The notes: generated by a model not told the origin, from the sequence alone. Positions 18,040-27,994 are shown, counted from the stretch's first letter. The stretch is 64,000 nucleotides of DNA from Chitinophagales bacterium (GCA_019638515.1 JAHBTS010000008.1:1-64000), one strand, 5' to 3'. Made by a program: numbers and translations.

Positions 18040-18960
18040 ATGAAACGCATCGCATTTATTATTCATGGTAAGGCAAAAGGAGCTTCGGCTCTAGCCGAAA
18101 AAGCCAAACTATTATTTGCCGAACACGATGTGCTGGTTGAAGAAACAAAGCATATAGCACATGCTACCGAAATTGCTTGTGATGCAGTAAAAGCAGGCTA
18201 TCGGTATATTGTTTGCGCAGGTGGCGATGGCAGTTTAAACGAAACTGCCAATGGTGTAATGAAAGGTGTAAAAGTATTGCCCGAGCATGAGCAACACCTT
18301 GTTCGCCTAGCGGTATTGCCCCTTGGTGCAGGAAATGATTTTATTAAAACCATACAGTCGCCCAGCACAATAGAAACACTATATCAGTCTATACAAAACG
18401 ATACTTGTACGTTAATAGATTTAGGACATGCAACTTATTTTACAGTTGGTGGCGAAAAGGTGCAGCGATGGTTCGTAAATATCACCGATGTGGGAATGGG
18501 CGGTGTGGTAGCCGAACGTTTAAGCCGCTATTCCAAATGGATGGGAGCTGCGCTAACGTATCAGCGCGCTATTGTAGGTACATTGCTTACCTACAAAAAC
18601 CAAGCAATAGAAGTAAAGAGCAATTCATTTTCTTATACCGGAAGCGTAATGAATTTTGTGGTAGCAAATGGAAAGTATTTTGGTAGTGGTTTAGGTATTG
18701 CTCCCGATGCAAATGTAGCTGATGGTAAATTTTCAATTGTAATTCTTGGTGAAATTTCGATGCTTGATTACATTAAAAATTTGGGCAACGTAAAAAAGTG
18801 CAAAAGAATATTGCATCCTCAAATGAAATATATGGAAGCAGAATATATAAGCATACATGCCCCCCAAGGAAAACTTCCTATCGATATGGATGGCGAATTT
18901 GTTGGATATAGCCCTATTGAATTACAGCTAGTAAAACAGGCCATTCACTTTGTAGTGTAA
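18040..18960 (+). CDS. diacylglycerol-kinase-like lipid kinase
   Basis: A 306-residue member of the DAGK_cat (DgkB/YegS) family, which phosphorylates a lipid hydroxyl using ATP. The glycine-rich GGDGSLNE motif is at residues 61-68, LPLGAGNDFIKT near 103-114, and the C-terminal DMDGEFVG motif near residue 287. Substrate could be diacylglycerol or an ether analogue. It is the third gene of a tight operon with the alkyl-DHAP-synthase-like and GlpD-like genes, so a role in making or recycling phospholipid from a glycerol ether is a fair inference. It converges on the heme lipoprotein gene six bases on. Confidence 0.9.
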   Translation: MKRIAFIIHGKAKGASALAEKAKLLFAEHDVLVEETKHIAHATEIACDAVKAGYRYIVCAGGDGSLNETANGVMKGVKVLPEHEQHLVRLAVLPLGAGNDFIKTIQSPSTIETLYQSIQNDTCTLIDLGHATYFTVGGEKVQRWFVNITDVGMGGVVAERLSRYSKWMGAALTYQRAIVGTLLTYKNQAIEVKSNSFSYTGSVMNFVVANGKYFGSGLGIAPDANVADGKFSIVILGEISMLDYIKNLGNVKKCKRILHPQMKYMEAEYISIHAPQGKLPIDMDGEFVGYSPIELQLVKQAIHFVV

Positions 18961-18965
18961 ATTGG

Positions 18966-19526
18966 CTAATTGGTTTTAAATTTAATCTTCCACATGCCTC
19001 GCAATTCGCCTAAGCTGTAGCCTGTGGCCAAATCGTTAGGATATTTTTGTTTTAAAAGAACTTGGGTTCCTTCAGTAATATCGGAAGTGTTTCCGTGGCA
19101 TTTTATACAAGCCGGCATGGCTAAAAATATGGGCTTGTAGTACACCACTTCGCCTTCGTTTTTTTGTTCTGCAAAAGATACTTTTTGCGTTTCTATTTTT
19201 TTCCATGCCAAGCTATCGGCAGTGGCGTTAATTGCATTTAAAGGGTTTCTATTCTTATTGCTTAACCTTTGTATGCTTGCGTGGTAAATGTTTGAAAGCG
19301 AATCGGTAATAGGCATTGCATGTATATTGCAATAGGTTACGGCATGCTCGGAACCGCCTTGCTGCATTGCAGCACTTACGCGCTGCATAAATACTTGTTG
19401 AATTTCGGTAGTAATACTATCGCCCAGTGCTGTATAGTTGGGTGGTGGTGCGGTACTAACCGATTGAGGTGTATTGCCGCAGCTATTAAGTAATAGTGCT
19501 AATGGTAACATTGCTAAGTATCGCAT
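18966..19526 (-). CDS. DUF3365-type c-heme lipoprotein
   Basis: A 186-residue protein from ATG 19526 with a short lipoprotein leader (MRYLAMLPLALLLNSC). It carries a single CxxCH heme c motif (CIKCHG, near residue 140) and the upstream YCNIHAMPITDSLS region typical of the DUF3365/Tll0287-like heme domain, with a PLNAINATADSLAW stretch between. It should be a periplasmic, lipid-anchored one-heme protein, possibly a redox or gas sensor or electron carrier. It starts about 210 bases from sdhC on the opposite strand; a link with respiration is possible but not shown. Confidence 0.85.
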   Translation of the reverse strand: MRYLAMLPLALLLNSCGNTPQSVSTAPPPNYTALGDSITTEIQQVFMQRVSAAMQQGGSEHAVTYCNIHAMPITDSLSNIYHASIQRLSNKNRNPLNAINATADSLAWKKIETQKVSFAEQKNEGEVVYYKPIFLAMPACIKCHGNTSDITEGTQVLLKQKYPNDLATGYSLGELRGMWKIKFKTN

Positions 19527-19707
19527 TGGTGTAAGATGGTAGTGAAAAGATAGAGAGGCATAAATCAAGTATATAAAATTATGCAGGCAGTATATTTTGC
19601 TTACAGCGCCCTATTTAATTCATTATTGTAACTTTTTTGTAACCCATTCCTGCACAGTATGTTTACAAAACTGATAAATATTAGCTTTTAAATATGCGCA
19701 GGTAAAC

Positions 19708-19715
19708 TATTTTTG
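19708..19715 (+). promoter_or_regulatory. candidate -7 element of the sdhCAB promoter
   Basis: TATTTTTG matches TAnnTTTG and lies 20 bases before the sdhC GTG. The upstream -33 region has only a weak match, so activation by a regulator is possible. Confidence 0.45.
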
Positions 19716-19735
19716 ACGGGCTTAAATTTTAAACA

Positions 19736-20425
19736 GTGAGTACAAAAACAGATAAAACCATCAGTTCTTATCTCTTTAAATCCTCTATTGGCAAAAAGGC
19801 TTTAATGGGATTAACGGGACTTTTCTTGATTTCATTTCTTGTAATTCATGCTGCTATAAACGCCATGATTTTTTACAACGATGGAGGTGAAACATTTGGG
19901 CATTGGGCACATTTTATGGGAACCAATCCAATTATTAGAACTTTAGAAATTGGCTTAGTGGCAGGCTTTCTCATTCACATTGTGGATGGTATTTTGCTTT
20001 TAAAACATAACAACGATGCCCGCCCCGTAAAGTATGCTTACAGCAATGCAAATGCCAATAGCAAATGGTATTCGCGCAGCATGGGCTTGTTGGGAACCTT
20101 ATTATTGTTGTTCCTAATTATTCACACAGCTCATTTTTGGATACCAAACAGAGCCAACCAATTTGCCACAGGCGAAGAGTTGAATTTATATTCTTTAATG
20201 AAAGAAAAATTTAGCTATTGGTATATAGTGGTAATTTATTTGGCAGGTTGCATTTCGCTACTTTGGCATTTAATGCACGGTTTTAAAAGTGCCTTTCAAA
20301 CATTGGGTCTAAACCACGTGAAATACAATGCGCTCATTGCCAATGTAGGCACTGTGTTTTCAATTGTAATTTCAGCACTTTTTGCTTCTATGCCTTTGGC
20401 ATTTTATTTTCAACTTATTCAATAG
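19736..20425 (+). CDS. sdhC: succinate dehydrogenase cytochrome b subunit
   Basis: A 229-residue, five-helix integral membrane protein that anchors succinate dehydrogenase and passes electrons to quinone through two b hemes (the type found in Bacteroides, Wolinella and Bacillus, with no separate SdhD). Hydrophobic helices are near residues 25-45, 72-92, 115-135, 160-182 and 195-220, with histidines in VIHAAINA, LIHIVDG, IIHTAHFW and LWHLMHG. The start codon is GTG at 19736; no ATG precedes the conserved SSIGKKALMGLTGLF. First gene of sdhCAB. Confidence 0.94.
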   Translation: MSTKTDKTISSYLFKSSIGKKALMGLTGLFLISFLVIHAAINAMIFYNDGGETFGHWAHFMGTNPIIRTLEIGLVAGFLIHIVDGILLLKHNNDARPVKYAYSNANANSKWYSRSMGLLGTLLLLFLIIHTAHFWIPNRANQFATGEELNLYSLMKEKFSYWYIVVIYLAGCISLLWHLMHGFKSAFQTLGLNHVKYNALIANVGTVFSIVISALFASMPLAFYFQLIQ

Positions 20426-20450
20426 AAAGAACCTTTAAAATATTTAGTAC

Positions 20451-22448
20451 ATGGCAGCATTAGATTCAAGAATTCCTGATGGTACAATCGAAACTAAATG
20501 GACAAAATATAAATCTACCGTTCATTTAATAAATCCGGCAAACAAACGCAGTATTGAAGTGTTGGTTATTGGTTCTGGCTTAGCCGGAGCGGCAGCCGCA
20601 GCTTCGTTGGCAGAGTTGGGATATAAAGTAAAAGTATTTTGCTTTCAAGACTCGGCACGTAGAGCGCACTCTATTGCTGCACAAGGAGGTATAAATGCCG
20701 CTAAGAATTATCAGAACGATGGTGATTCTGTTTATCGTTTATTTTACGATACCGTAAAAGGTGGCGATTACCGCTCGCGCGAAGCCAACGTATATCGCTT
20801 GGCAGAAGTGAGTGCCAATATTATTGACCAATGTGTGGCACAAGGTGTGCCGTTTGCGCGCGAATACGGTGGTATGTTAAGCAACCGCTCGTTTGGCGGT
20901 ACACAAGTGCAAAGAACTTTTTATGCTGCAGGGCAAACCGGTCAGCAGTTATTGTTGGGCGCTTATTCCGCATTGCAGCGTCAAGTAGGTATGGGTATTG
21001 TAAAAATGTATGCCCGCCACGAAATGCTAGATGTGGTAATGATAGATGGAAAATGCCGTGGAATTATAGCCCGCGATTTAGTAAGCGGCAAGTTGGAACG
21101 CCACTTTGGGCATGCCGTTTTATTGTGTACAGGAGGTTATGGCAATGCATTTTTCCTTTCTACCAATGCAATGGGTTCCAATGTAACTGCAGCGTGGAAA
21201 GCGCATAAAAAAGGCGCATTTTTTGGTAATCCTTGTTTCACACAGATTCACCCTACTTGTATTCCGGTTTCGGGCGACCACCAAAGTAAGCTTACGCTCA
21301 TGAGTGAATCGTTGAGAAACGATGGTAGAATTTGGGTGCCTAAAAAGAAAGAAGACGCAGAGGCAATTAGAAAAGGAAAGAAAAAAGCCAGCCAAATACC
21401 TGAAGAAGATCGCGATTATTATTTAGAAAGAAGGTATCCGGCTTTCGGAAACTTAGTACCGCGCGATGTGGCTTCACGTGCTGCAAAAGAACGCTGCGAT
21501 GCAGGTTTTGGAGTAAATGCAACGGGTGAAGCTGTATTCCTCGATTTTGCATTCAATACAAAACGCTATGGAACCATAGAAGCTGCTAAACATGGTTTAA
21601 CCAACGTGTCGGATGCAGAGCTGGTGGCAATGGGTAAAGAAGTAGTAAAAGAAAAATACGGCAACTTGTTTGATATGTACAAGCAAATTACCGGAGTAGA
21701 TCCATACGAAGAGCCCATGCAAATTTATCCTGCCGTGCACTACACTATGGGAGGCTTGTGGGTAGATTACAATTTAATGACAACCGTTCCGGGCTTATAT
21801 GCCTTGGGCGAAGCTAACTTCTCCGATCACGGAGCCAATCGCTTGGGAGCATCTGCACTCATGCAAGGTTTGGCCGATGGTTACTTTGTAATTCCATATA
21901 CCATTGGCGATTATCTCTCAAACGAAATTCGAGTAAAAGCAATACCTACCGATCACGAAGCGTTTGTGCAAGCAGAAAAAGCAGTACAAGAAAAAATTGA
22001 TAAGTTTTTCTCCATTAAAGGGAAACAACCAGTAGATCATTTCCATAGAAAGCTAGGAAAAATAATGTGGGAAAAGTGCGGTATGGCACGTAATGCCGAA
22101 GGCTTAAAATTAGCCATAACCGAAATTCAGCAATTGCGCGAGGAGTTTTGGAAAGATGTACGCGTACCGGGTACTGCCAATGAATTTAATCCTGAGTTGG
22201 AAAAGGCAGGAAGAGTTGCCGACTTTTTAGAGTTAGGCGAATTGATGTGTAAAGATGCACTCAATAGAAACGAATCTTGTGGCGGACACTTCCGTGAAGA
22301 GTACCAAACAGAAGAAGGCGAAGCACTCCGCGATGATGCCAACTACAGCTATGTTGCCGCATGGGAATTTAAAGGCAACGATTGGGAACTACATAAAGAA
22401 GAGTTGAAATACGAGAATATTAAAATTGCACAGCGTTCATACAAATAA
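20451..22448 (+). CDS. sdhA: succinate dehydrogenase/fumarate reductase flavoprotein subunit
   Basis: A 665-residue catalytic subunit. The FAD loop [11 protein letters not shown] is at about residues 41-51; His73 in [13 protein letters not shown] is the residue that carries covalent FAD. The catalytic region is seen in [15 protein letters not shown], and [10 protein letters not shown] and [17 protein letters not shown] close the active site. The length and the [20 protein letters not shown] insert fit the Bacteroidota form. It converts succinate to fumarate in the citric acid cycle, or the reverse. Start is 25 bases after sdhC. Confidence 0.97.
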   Translation: MAALDSRIPDGTIETKWTKYKSTVHLINPANKRSIEVLVIGSGLAGAAAAASLAELGYKVKVFCFQDSARRAHSIAAQGGINAAKNYQNDGDSVYRLFYDTVKGGDYRSREANVYRLAEVSANIIDQCVAQGVPFAREYGGMLSNRSFGGTQVQRTFYAAGQTGQQLLLGAYSALQRQVGMGIVKMYARHEMLDVVMIDGKCRGIIARDLVSGKLERHFGHAVLLCTGGYGNAFFLSTNAMGSNVTAAWKAHKKGAFFGNPCFTQIHPTCIPVSGDHQSKLTLMSESLRNDGRIWVPKKKEDAEAIRKGKKKASQIPEEDRDYYLERRYPAFGNLVPRDVASRAAKERCDAGFGVNATGEAVFLDFAFNTKRYGTIEAAKHGLTNVSDAELVAMGKEVVKEKYGNLFDMYKQITGVDPYEEPMQIYPAVHYTMGGLWVDYNLMTTVPGLYALGEANFSDHGANRLGASALMQGLADGYFVIPYTIGDYLSNEIRVKAIPTDHEAFVQAEKAVQEKIDKFFSIKGKQPVDHFHRKLGKIMWEKCGMARNAEGLKLAITEIQQLREEFWKDVRVPGTANEFNPELEKAGRVADFLELGELMCKDALNRNESCGGHFREEYQTEEGEALRDDANYSYVAAWEFKGNDWELHKEELKYENIKIAQRSYK

Positions 22449-22506
22449 GCTGATACTAAAATAAATGAATAGAAAGTAATTAGAAATTCAAGCAAAAAAT
22501 ACAGTT

Positions 22507-23265
22507 ATGAGTGGCAATATGAAAGTAACCTTAAAAGTTTGGAGACAAAAGGACCAAAATGCAAAAGGTAGTTTAGAAACACACCAAGTAAATGATGTAT
22601 CTCCAGATATGTCTTTTCTTGAAATGTTTGATGTACTGAACGATAAACTTATTTGCGATGGTAAAGACCCAATTGCATTCGACCACGATTGCCGCGAAGG
22701 TATCTGCGGTATGTGCAGTATGTACATAAACGGACAACCGCACGGACCATTACAAGGTGTTACAACCTGCCAGTTGCACATGCGCTCGTTTAAAGATGGC
22801 GATACTATAGTAGTAGAACCATGGCGTGCAAAGGCATTTCCGGTTATTAAAGATTTAGTAGTAGATAGAAGTGCTTTCGATAGAATTATTTCTGCCGGAG
22901 GTTTTGTATCTGTAAATACAGGCAATGCACAAGATGCCAACTCTTTGCCCATTGGAAAAGAAGATGCCGATATGGCGTTTGCATCGGCTACCTGTATTGG
23001 TTGTGGCGCTTGTGTAGCGGCTTGCAAAAACGCATCTGCCATGTTGTTCGTTTCGGCCAAGGTTTCGCAATTTGCACTGTTGCCACAAGGGCAGCCGGAG
23101 CGCCATTCGCGTGTGTTAAACATGGTGGCTCAAATGGATAGTGAAGGTTTTGGAAATTGTACCAATACCGGAGCTTGCGAAGCAGAATGTCCCAAAGGTA
23201 TTTCTATTTCAAATATTGCACGTATGAACCGCGATTTCTTAAACGCTGCTGTGGTAGAAGAATAA
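22507..23265 (+). CDS. sdhB: succinate dehydrogenase iron-sulfur subunit
   Basis: A 252-residue electron-transfer subunit with three iron-sulfur centres. The 2Fe-2S ligands are C62, C67, C70 (CREGICGMC) and C88; the 4Fe-4S motif [13 protein letters not shown] lies near residues 162-174; the 3Fe-4S ligands are in [14 protein letters not shown] near residue 219. It links SdhA flavin to the SdhC hemes. The 58-base gap after sdhA contains no gene. A strong terminator follows the gene. Confidence 0.97.
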   Translation: MSGNMKVTLKVWRQKDQNAKGSLETHQVNDVSPDMSFLEMFDVLNDKLICDGKDPIAFDHDCREGICGMCSMYINGQPHGPLQGVTTCQLHMRSFKDGDTIVVEPWRAKAFPVIKDLVVDRSAFDRIISAGGFVSVNTGNAQDANSLPIGKEDADMAFASATCIGCGACVAACKNASAMLFVSAKVSQFALLPQGQPERHSRVLNMVAQMDSEGFGNCTNTGACEAECPKGISISNIARMNRDFLNAAVVEE

Positions 23266-23293
23266 GTTTATACAAACTCTCTTAAATAAAAAA

Positions 23294-23320
23294 AGAGGCT
23301 GTCACAAAAGGACAGCCTCT
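23294..23320. terminator. bidirectional terminator between sdhB and the T9SS cargo gene
   Basis: A 10 bp perfect stem (AGAGGCTGTC with GACAGCCTCT) has a 7-base loop and is flanked by seven or more As on the left and seven Ts on the right, so it serves both the plus-strand sdh operon and the minus-strand gene that ends at 23361. Confidence 0.9.
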
Positions 23321-23360
23321 TTTTTTATTTGGGTGAAGCAAAGTTTGCAATAGAATTTGC

Positions 23361-25220
23361 TTAGTGCTGAATAAGCACTTGTGCCCTGCCGCCAACTTTG
23401 CCATTATTTAAAATTACCTCAGCAACATAGCTGCCGGCCTGTATATCTGCTGTTGAAACCCGCGCAAAAATACTGTTTTCGTTTACGGCAGTTTCTTTCA
23501 CTATTCTTCCTTCTAAATCTATAAGACGAATGCTGTGTACGCCCATTAAAAAAGGAAGGTTATTTCTTACAAAAAACATATCAGCCGAAGGATTAGGATA
23601 AATTTTGTACACTACATCTTCTACTTCATTTATAGAAGCACAAGTAATTACAACTTGTTGGCAAGAAGAATCTACTCCAAATTTATTGTAAGCATACAAG
23701 CATACATTGGCTTGCCATGTGGTAGAGTTTGTATGGGTAATGTTTAGCGTATCGCCAGTTGCAAGCGTATCGGTAATACCGGTTATTGCATTTAATTTCC
23801 AAACTACTGAATCTGCATGTAAAGAAGCATTGCTGAAAACCGCACCACAATTGGTTGTGCTGGCGGTATAGTTAAAAGCAGCATTAGGAAGTATCACCGG
23901 TTCTTTTACTTCAATAAAAATATAAGCAGTATCGCAAAGCGAAGGTGTGCCATTATCGCAGATAGTATAGCGTATTGTATCGAATCCTACATAACTCGCG
24001 TTGGGTTGATACAGTATGGTTTGGCTGTTTATTGCGGTGTCGTTGCCATGCGTAGCATTTTGGAGGATAGAAACGGTAAGCGCATTTTGGTCGGGGTCGC
24101 TATCGTTTGCTAGTACAGGAATGGATATTGAATTTGGTTGAAATACGATAACTGTATCGTTTATAGCAATTGGCTTTTGGTTGGGTGTGCCAATAGTTGC
24201 AACACGCACCGTATCGCAAAATGTGTGGCTGCCACCTGCATTAGTGGCTGTTAAGCACACGTAATAATTGCCGTTAGAAGTATAGGTGTGTGTAGGATTT
24301 TGTGTGTTTCCGTTAGGCGTATTATCGTTATAGTTCCAACTCCATGTATTGGGGTAGTTATCTGAACTATCTGTAAAAGTTACTACTCCATTTGGTGCAA
24401 CCGAATAGGTAAAAGCTGCAATGGGCGGGTTGGGGTTTTGGAGCGACCAGGCAACTTGTAAAAGTGTGCCGGAGGTATCATAACTAAAGGTGAGTGCTGA
24501 GCCGCGCGCTTCTTTGGTTAAGTAAGTATAGCGTTTGGTGGTATCAAAAGTATTGCTGAAGGTTGAAAATATATTTGGAATAATTGCCACTTCAATTTTG
24601 GTATTACTGGTTTCGTAGCGTTGGTCGCGCAGGCATTTATAGGCAGCATGTGGTGTAATTACTTTTCCCCACCCGTCTATTGTATCGGTGTACTTTCCGG
24701 TGTAGGTTACCTTTACTTGGCTTACGGCAGGCTGCCCAACTGCAGAGCCGGCCACCGTTTTAGTAAAGCCCCAAGTGCCGCTATAAGTGTTGCCATACTT
24801 TGTTGGGAATTTGGCAACAATTGGTTCGGGATTAAAAGCTACATCAGTAGAAAATCCGGGAAGCAGTTCTCCGTCTAACCCTTGCCATGTTACTCCTGTT
24901 GCAGTTGTTTTTGAAAAAAGAAACGATACTCCATTGGCAGTAGTTGCCAAGTTGGAAGATGAGAATTTTGTTTTTTGCGGATTGGTAAGCGCTCTGTATT
25001 CAATTGTATCGTTATCGAATAAAACCAAGTTGCTGAAATCGTAAGTTCGGTTGGCACCTTTTAAACCATAGTTTACCGAAGGAAGAGGGAAGGTGTCGCG
25101 GGCTGTTTTTTGTGTCCAGCCAACATAGGGCATATTAGTAGAATCTAACTGAATAGGTTGCTGGCTATAGGAGTTAATGAATAATACAGTTGCTATAAGC
25201 GCAAGGCATAAGTTTTTCAT
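23361..25220 (-). CDS. T9SS-sorted surface protein with PKD and cadherin-like domains
   Basis: A 619-residue secreted protein. From ATG 25220 it has a signal peptide (ends SYSQQ). An N-terminal beta-rich part of about 240 residues is followed by a PKD domain (WSWNYNDNTPNGNTQNPTHTYT), then a cadherin/Big-9-like repeat (NQKPIAINDTV...LANDSDPDQNALTVSI...YQPNASYVGFDTIRYTICD), then a second PKD-like region. The last 80 residues are a type A sorting domain (YKIYPNPSADMFFV...GSYVAEVIL), which directs export by the type IX system and attachment to the cell surface. No enzyme motif is seen; adhesion or structural role is likely. Confidence 0.9.
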   Translation of the reverse strand: MKNLCLALIATVLFINSYSQQPIQLDSTNMPYVGWTQKTARDTFPLPSVNYGLKGANRTYDFSNLVLFDNDTIEYRALTNPQKTKFSSSNLATTANGVSFLFSKTTATGVTWQGLDGELLPGFSTDVAFNPEPIVAKFPTKYGNTYSGTWGFTKTVAGSAVGQPAVSQVKVTYTGKYTDTIDGWGKVITPHAAYKCLRDQRYETSNTKIEVAIIPNIFSTFSNTFDTTKRYTYLTKEARGSALTFSYDTSGTLLQVAWSLQNPNPPIAAFTYSVAPNGVVTFTDSSDNYPNTWSWNYNDNTPNGNTQNPTHTYTSNGNYYVCLTATNAGGSHTFCDTVRVATIGTPNQKPIAINDTVIVFQPNSISIPVLANDSDPDQNALTVSILQNATHGNDTAINSQTILYQPNASYVGFDTIRYTICDNGTPSLCDTAYIFIEVKEPVILPNAAFNYTASTTNCGAVFSNASLHADSVVWKLNAITGITDTLATGDTLNITHTNSTTWQANVCLYAYNKFGVDSSCQQVVITCASINEVEDVVYKIYPNPSADMFFVRNNLPFLMGVHSIRLIDLEGRIVKETAVNENSIFARVSTADIQAGSYVAEVILNNGKVGGRAQVLIQH

Positions 25221-25277
25221 TACAGCGTTTTTTAATGAGAAGTGAATTGCCAATAATAAAACTTATATAACAAAAAA

Positions 25278-25300
25278 GGTGAGCATATTTTCTGCTCACC
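25278..25300 (-). terminator. terminator of the first rpoD gene
   Basis: An 8 bp stem GGTGAGCA/TGCTCACC has a 7-base loop and, on the minus strand, is followed by TTTTTT. It lies 28 bases after the stop at 25328. Confidence 0.85.
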
Positions 25301-25327
25301 TTTCTTACAATAACAAGGTAGTAAAAA

Positions 25328-26197
25328 CTACTGACCCAAATATGCTTTAAGCGATTTGCTGCGAGTTTGAGAACGTAATTTTGTAATGGCCTTATCTTTA
25401 ATTTGGCGGATACGTTCGCGCGTAATTCCTAATTCTTCTCCAATATCTTCTAATGTTTGCGGATGCTCTACTCCAATACCAAAGAAGCGCTTAATAACTT
25501 CGCGTTCGCGATCGGTTAAAGAAGAAAGCGTACGCTCCGTTTCTTGGCGCAACGATTCTTTATAGTCTAAATGCGCGTCTGTTTTTTCGGCATTCAGGTT
25601 TTCCAATACATCAATAAGTGCATTGCTTTCGCCATCGGTAAAAGGAGCATCCATAGAAACGTGGCGGGCAGAAATACCCAAAGTAGCTTCTACTTCTTCA
25701 ACTGTAATTTCTAGAATATCTGCCAACTCCTCCGGTGTGGGTTCGCGTTGGTACTTTTGTTCTAAATCGGAGAATGCTTTGTTTATTTTGGTAAGTGAGC
25801 CTACTTTATTAAGCGGTAAGCGAACCAAGCGGCTGTGTTCTGCCAATGCTTGAATAATAGATTGGCGAATCCACCAAACAGCATACGAAATGAACTTGAA
25901 ACCACGGGTTTCATCAAATTTCTGTGCGGCTTTTACCAAGCCGAGGTTGCCCTCGTTTATTAAGTCGTTTAATGAGAGTGAGTTGTTTTGATATTGTTTG
26001 GCTACCGAAACCACAAAGCGCAAATTGGCACGTGTAAGTTTTTCTAAGGCTGTTTGGTCGCCTTGTCTAATTCTGCGTGCTAATTCCACCTCCTCTTCGG
26101 GAGTAAGCAAATCTTCCTTGCCAATTTCCTGAAGATATTTCTCAATAGACTGGCTTTCGCGATTGGTAATTGATTTGGAAATCTTGAGTTGCCTCAT
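25328..26197 (-). CDS. rpoD: RNA polymerase sigma factor, RpoD/SigA family (likely primary)
   Basis: A 289-residue sigma-70 protein of the short Bacteroidota type (no region 1.1 and no large non-conserved insert). Region 1.2 begins at [11 protein letters not shown], region 2 includes [31 protein letters not shown] and [15 protein letters not shown] (-7 recognition), region 3 follows [11 protein letters not shown], and region 4.2 is [24 protein letters not shown]. It directs core polymerase to housekeeping promoters. Its own strong terminator makes it monocistronic. A paralogue lies 2.3 kb away at 28501; this copy matches the known primary factor of the phylum more closely in my judgement. Confidence 0.94.
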   Translation of the reverse strand: MRQLKISKSITNRESQSIEKYLQEIGKEDLLTPEEEVELARRIRQGDQTALEKLTRANLRFVVSVAKQYQNNSLSLNDLINEGNLGLVKAAQKFDETRGFKFISYAVWWIRQSIIQALAEHSRLVRLPLNKVGSLTKINKAFSDLEQKYQREPTPEELADILEITVEEVEATLGISARHVSMDAPFTDGESNALIDVLENLNAEKTDAHLDYKESLRQETERTLSSLTDREREVIKRFFGIGVEHPQTLEDIGEELGITRERIRQIKDKAITKLRSQTRSKSLKAYLGQ

Positions 26198-26317
26198 GAT
26201 TTTATTGTGTTTTTATTTAATAAAAGATAAAGAAGCGTGCGAAGTTAGAAAATTTTATTCGCGCTTGCAATATAAGTGTTCAAACGAACGAAATCAAGAG
26301 ATAGTTTAATTGTGATG

Positions 26318-27310
26318 TTAATTTTCTTTAGCGGCTTCTGCGGGTTTGGGTTCGCTTGCCGGTTTAGGCTGCTGCCCATGAATTTCGCGCAGCCAACTTA
26401 CAATTTCAGGCAAAATATCATCGGTGTTTTCGTGCATGAGTGCGTGTGTCATTCCCGGAAACACGGTCATTTTTTTGCGGCTGTTGATTTTGTTGAAAAT
26501 CTGTTGCGTATAGCTAACCGGGAAAATAGAATCTGCATCGCCCTGAAATACCATTACGGGCACTTTGATTTCTTCAATCGGTTTTGCCATTGGTGTGGTA
26601 GCAAGCGATTGAAGCGCTTTGAGTGAGATTGTTTTTAATGTAAGTGGATCGTTTTCTATAAAGTTTTTAGCATTGCCAAAATAGCGTACGGGAATTTTTT
26701 CTAGATCAATATAGCTTGTAATGGGAATTTGTGCTGCTGGTAGAATGTTTCCTGCCTTTGCCAATAGGGCTTTCAGGTATTTAAACAAGCGGGGATGCCT
26801 TGCCAATTGTATGGTTTCGGGTGCTAATAAATCTGCAAAGTTTTGGCAGGTTACGCCTTTAAGGCGCTCATCAATGGCTGCGGTGTAAAAACTTACAATG
26901 CCGCCTTGGCTGCTGCCCATTAGCGAAACATTGCTATTAAACTGCTGTATAGCCCAAGTAATAACGCTTTGGGCATCGCGCGTAAGTTCTGTAATGGTGT
27001 AATCGCCACGTGTACCTTCGCTTTGGCCGTGTCCGCGCGGGTCGAAGCCAATTACATTAAAACCCTGCTCGCCTAATTTCCACATAAATTCGGCATAGCA
27101 AAGTGCATAAAGCGAAGTGCCCGGCATAAAAACAACGGTTGGCGCTTCTTTAGCGTATTCATATACATCTAAATGAATGCTTATGCCATCGCTAAATGTT
27201 ACATCGCTTACAAAGTAGTCTTTTAACTCTTGTGGGTAGCCGAGTGTTTCGGCAATGTAAAGAAAATACTCGTCTAACGATTTAAATTTCCTATCTTTTA
27301 TTTGTAACAT
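26318..27310 (-). CDS. alpha/beta hydrolase
   Basis: A 330-residue hydrolase with a serine-nucleophile elbow GSSQG (Ser134 in SLMGSSQGGIVSFY), an oxyanion-type FMPGTSL loop near residue 62, the acid in VFQGDADSIFP near residue 257, and the histidine in PGMTHALMHE near residue 291. FDPRGHGQSEG (residues 89-99) is the usual sequence before the cap. No signal peptide, so probably cytoplasmic. The C-terminal 20 residues are rich in Pro, Lys and Ala and likely disordered. Substrate is unknown; lipase- or esterase-like activity on small esters is the best guess. Confidence 0.88.
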   Translation of the reverse strand: MLQIKDRKFKSLDEYFLYIAETLGYPQELKDYFVSDVTFSDGISIHLDVYEYAKEAPTVVFMPGTSLYALCYAEFMWKLGEQGFNVIGFDPRGHGQSEGTRGDYTITELTRDAQSVITWAIQQFNSNVSLMGSSQGGIVSFYTAAIDERLKGVTCQNFADLLAPETIQLARHPRLFKYLKALLAKAGNILPAAQIPITSYIDLEKIPVRYFGNAKNFIENDPLTLKTISLKALQSLATTPMAKPIEEIKVPVMVFQGDADSIFPVSYTQQIFNKINSRKKMTVFPGMTHALMHENTDDILPEIVSWLREIHGQQPKPASEPKPAEAAKEN

Positions 27311-27562
27311 TTCCCTCGCGTTTTTGTTGTAGAAACAATGATACGCTTATTTTGCTTTTTAAGATATAGTTGGAGCAAAGCTCCTTAATATGTTTTGCAA
27401 AAGTTGATATATCTACACCCTTGTTTTTCAATTGAATTTGCATTTTTTTCTATAATAATATGATAGAAACTATTGAAAACTTTCATTCTATAAATAGTTT
27501 ACAGAGCATAGTGTTTACTTATGCTTTGAGGAAACTCTATATTAAAAAAACATTCTCTAAAG
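27311..27562. other. intergenic region between divergent genes
   Basis: About 250 bases of very AT-rich sequence separate the start of the alpha/beta hydrolase from the promoter of the WYL protein. I see no open frame with coding character and no RNA gene. A short inverted repeat (GGAGCAAAGCTCC near 27372-27384) is visible but has no T-run and may be an operator or chance. Confidence 0.5.
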
Positions 27563-27595
27563 TTTGACAAAATCATATAAAGGCATTTATATTTG
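27563..27595 (+). promoter_or_regulatory. Bacteroidota-type promoter of the WYL protein
   Basis: TTTG at 27563-27566, a 21-base spacer, then TATATTTG at 27588-27595, which is a full match to TTTG/TAnnTTTG. The start codon is 24 bases beyond, leaving a short leader that contains the purine-rich AAGAAGAAGAAA ribosome-binding region. Confidence 0.7.
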
Positions 27596-27619
27596 CCCCG
27601 TAACAAAGAAGAAGAAATT

Positions 27620-27994
27620 ATGAACGGATATTCCACCTATTCAAAATCGGGGAACCAACAACGTAGCAGGCAAATGCACTACTCACCCAATTTGCTAAGC
27701 ACTATTAACAATGCAATTGATAATTGCAAACTCACCACCATTGAGTACGATAGCCGCGAAAAAGGCGTTACTGTGCGCGATATTGAGCCAATGGCATTGG
27801 TTTACAAAGATCGTAAACGCAATTTGGTAGGCTTTTGCCATTTGCGTAATGAGTATAGAAATTTCCGCCTCGATAGGCTGAATATGGTTAAATTAAAACA
27901 AGAAGAGTTTTCGCGTAGGCAAGACTTTAGTATTGATAATTTTCAGGACGATACCGCCAAGTATGGCGAAGACTTTGAGGAAGAAGAAGACTAA
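27620..27994 (+). CDS. stand-alone WYL-domain protein
   Basis: A 124-residue protein. Residues about 25-90 form a WYL core: a helix-strand start (LLSTINNAIDNCKLTTIEYDS), IEPMALVYKDRKRNLVGFCHLRNEYRNFRLDRL, in which the conserved R-x-F-R-x-D-R pattern is clear. WYL domains bind ligands, often nucleic acids or nucleotides, and normally follow a DNA-binding HTH domain; here there is no HTH. The C-terminus is highly acidic (EDFEEEED). ATG 27620 is chosen for its A/G-rich ribosome site and its promoter; an in-frame TTG at 27593 overlaps the -7 box and is unlikely. It could modulate another regulator or bind RNA. Confidence 0.85.
   Translation: MNGYSTYSKSGNQQRSRQMHYSPNLLSTINNAIDNCKLTTIEYDSREKGVTVRDIEPMALVYKDRKRNLVGFCHLRNEYRNFRLDRLNMVKLKQEEFSRRQDFSIDNFQDDTAKYGEDFEEEED

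Noticed and set aside
27372-27384. Inverted repeat GGAGCAAAGCTCC as a terminator or riboswitch part
   Set aside because: Very short, no T-run, and it lies upstream of both divergent genes; left as an unexplained mark in the spacer.
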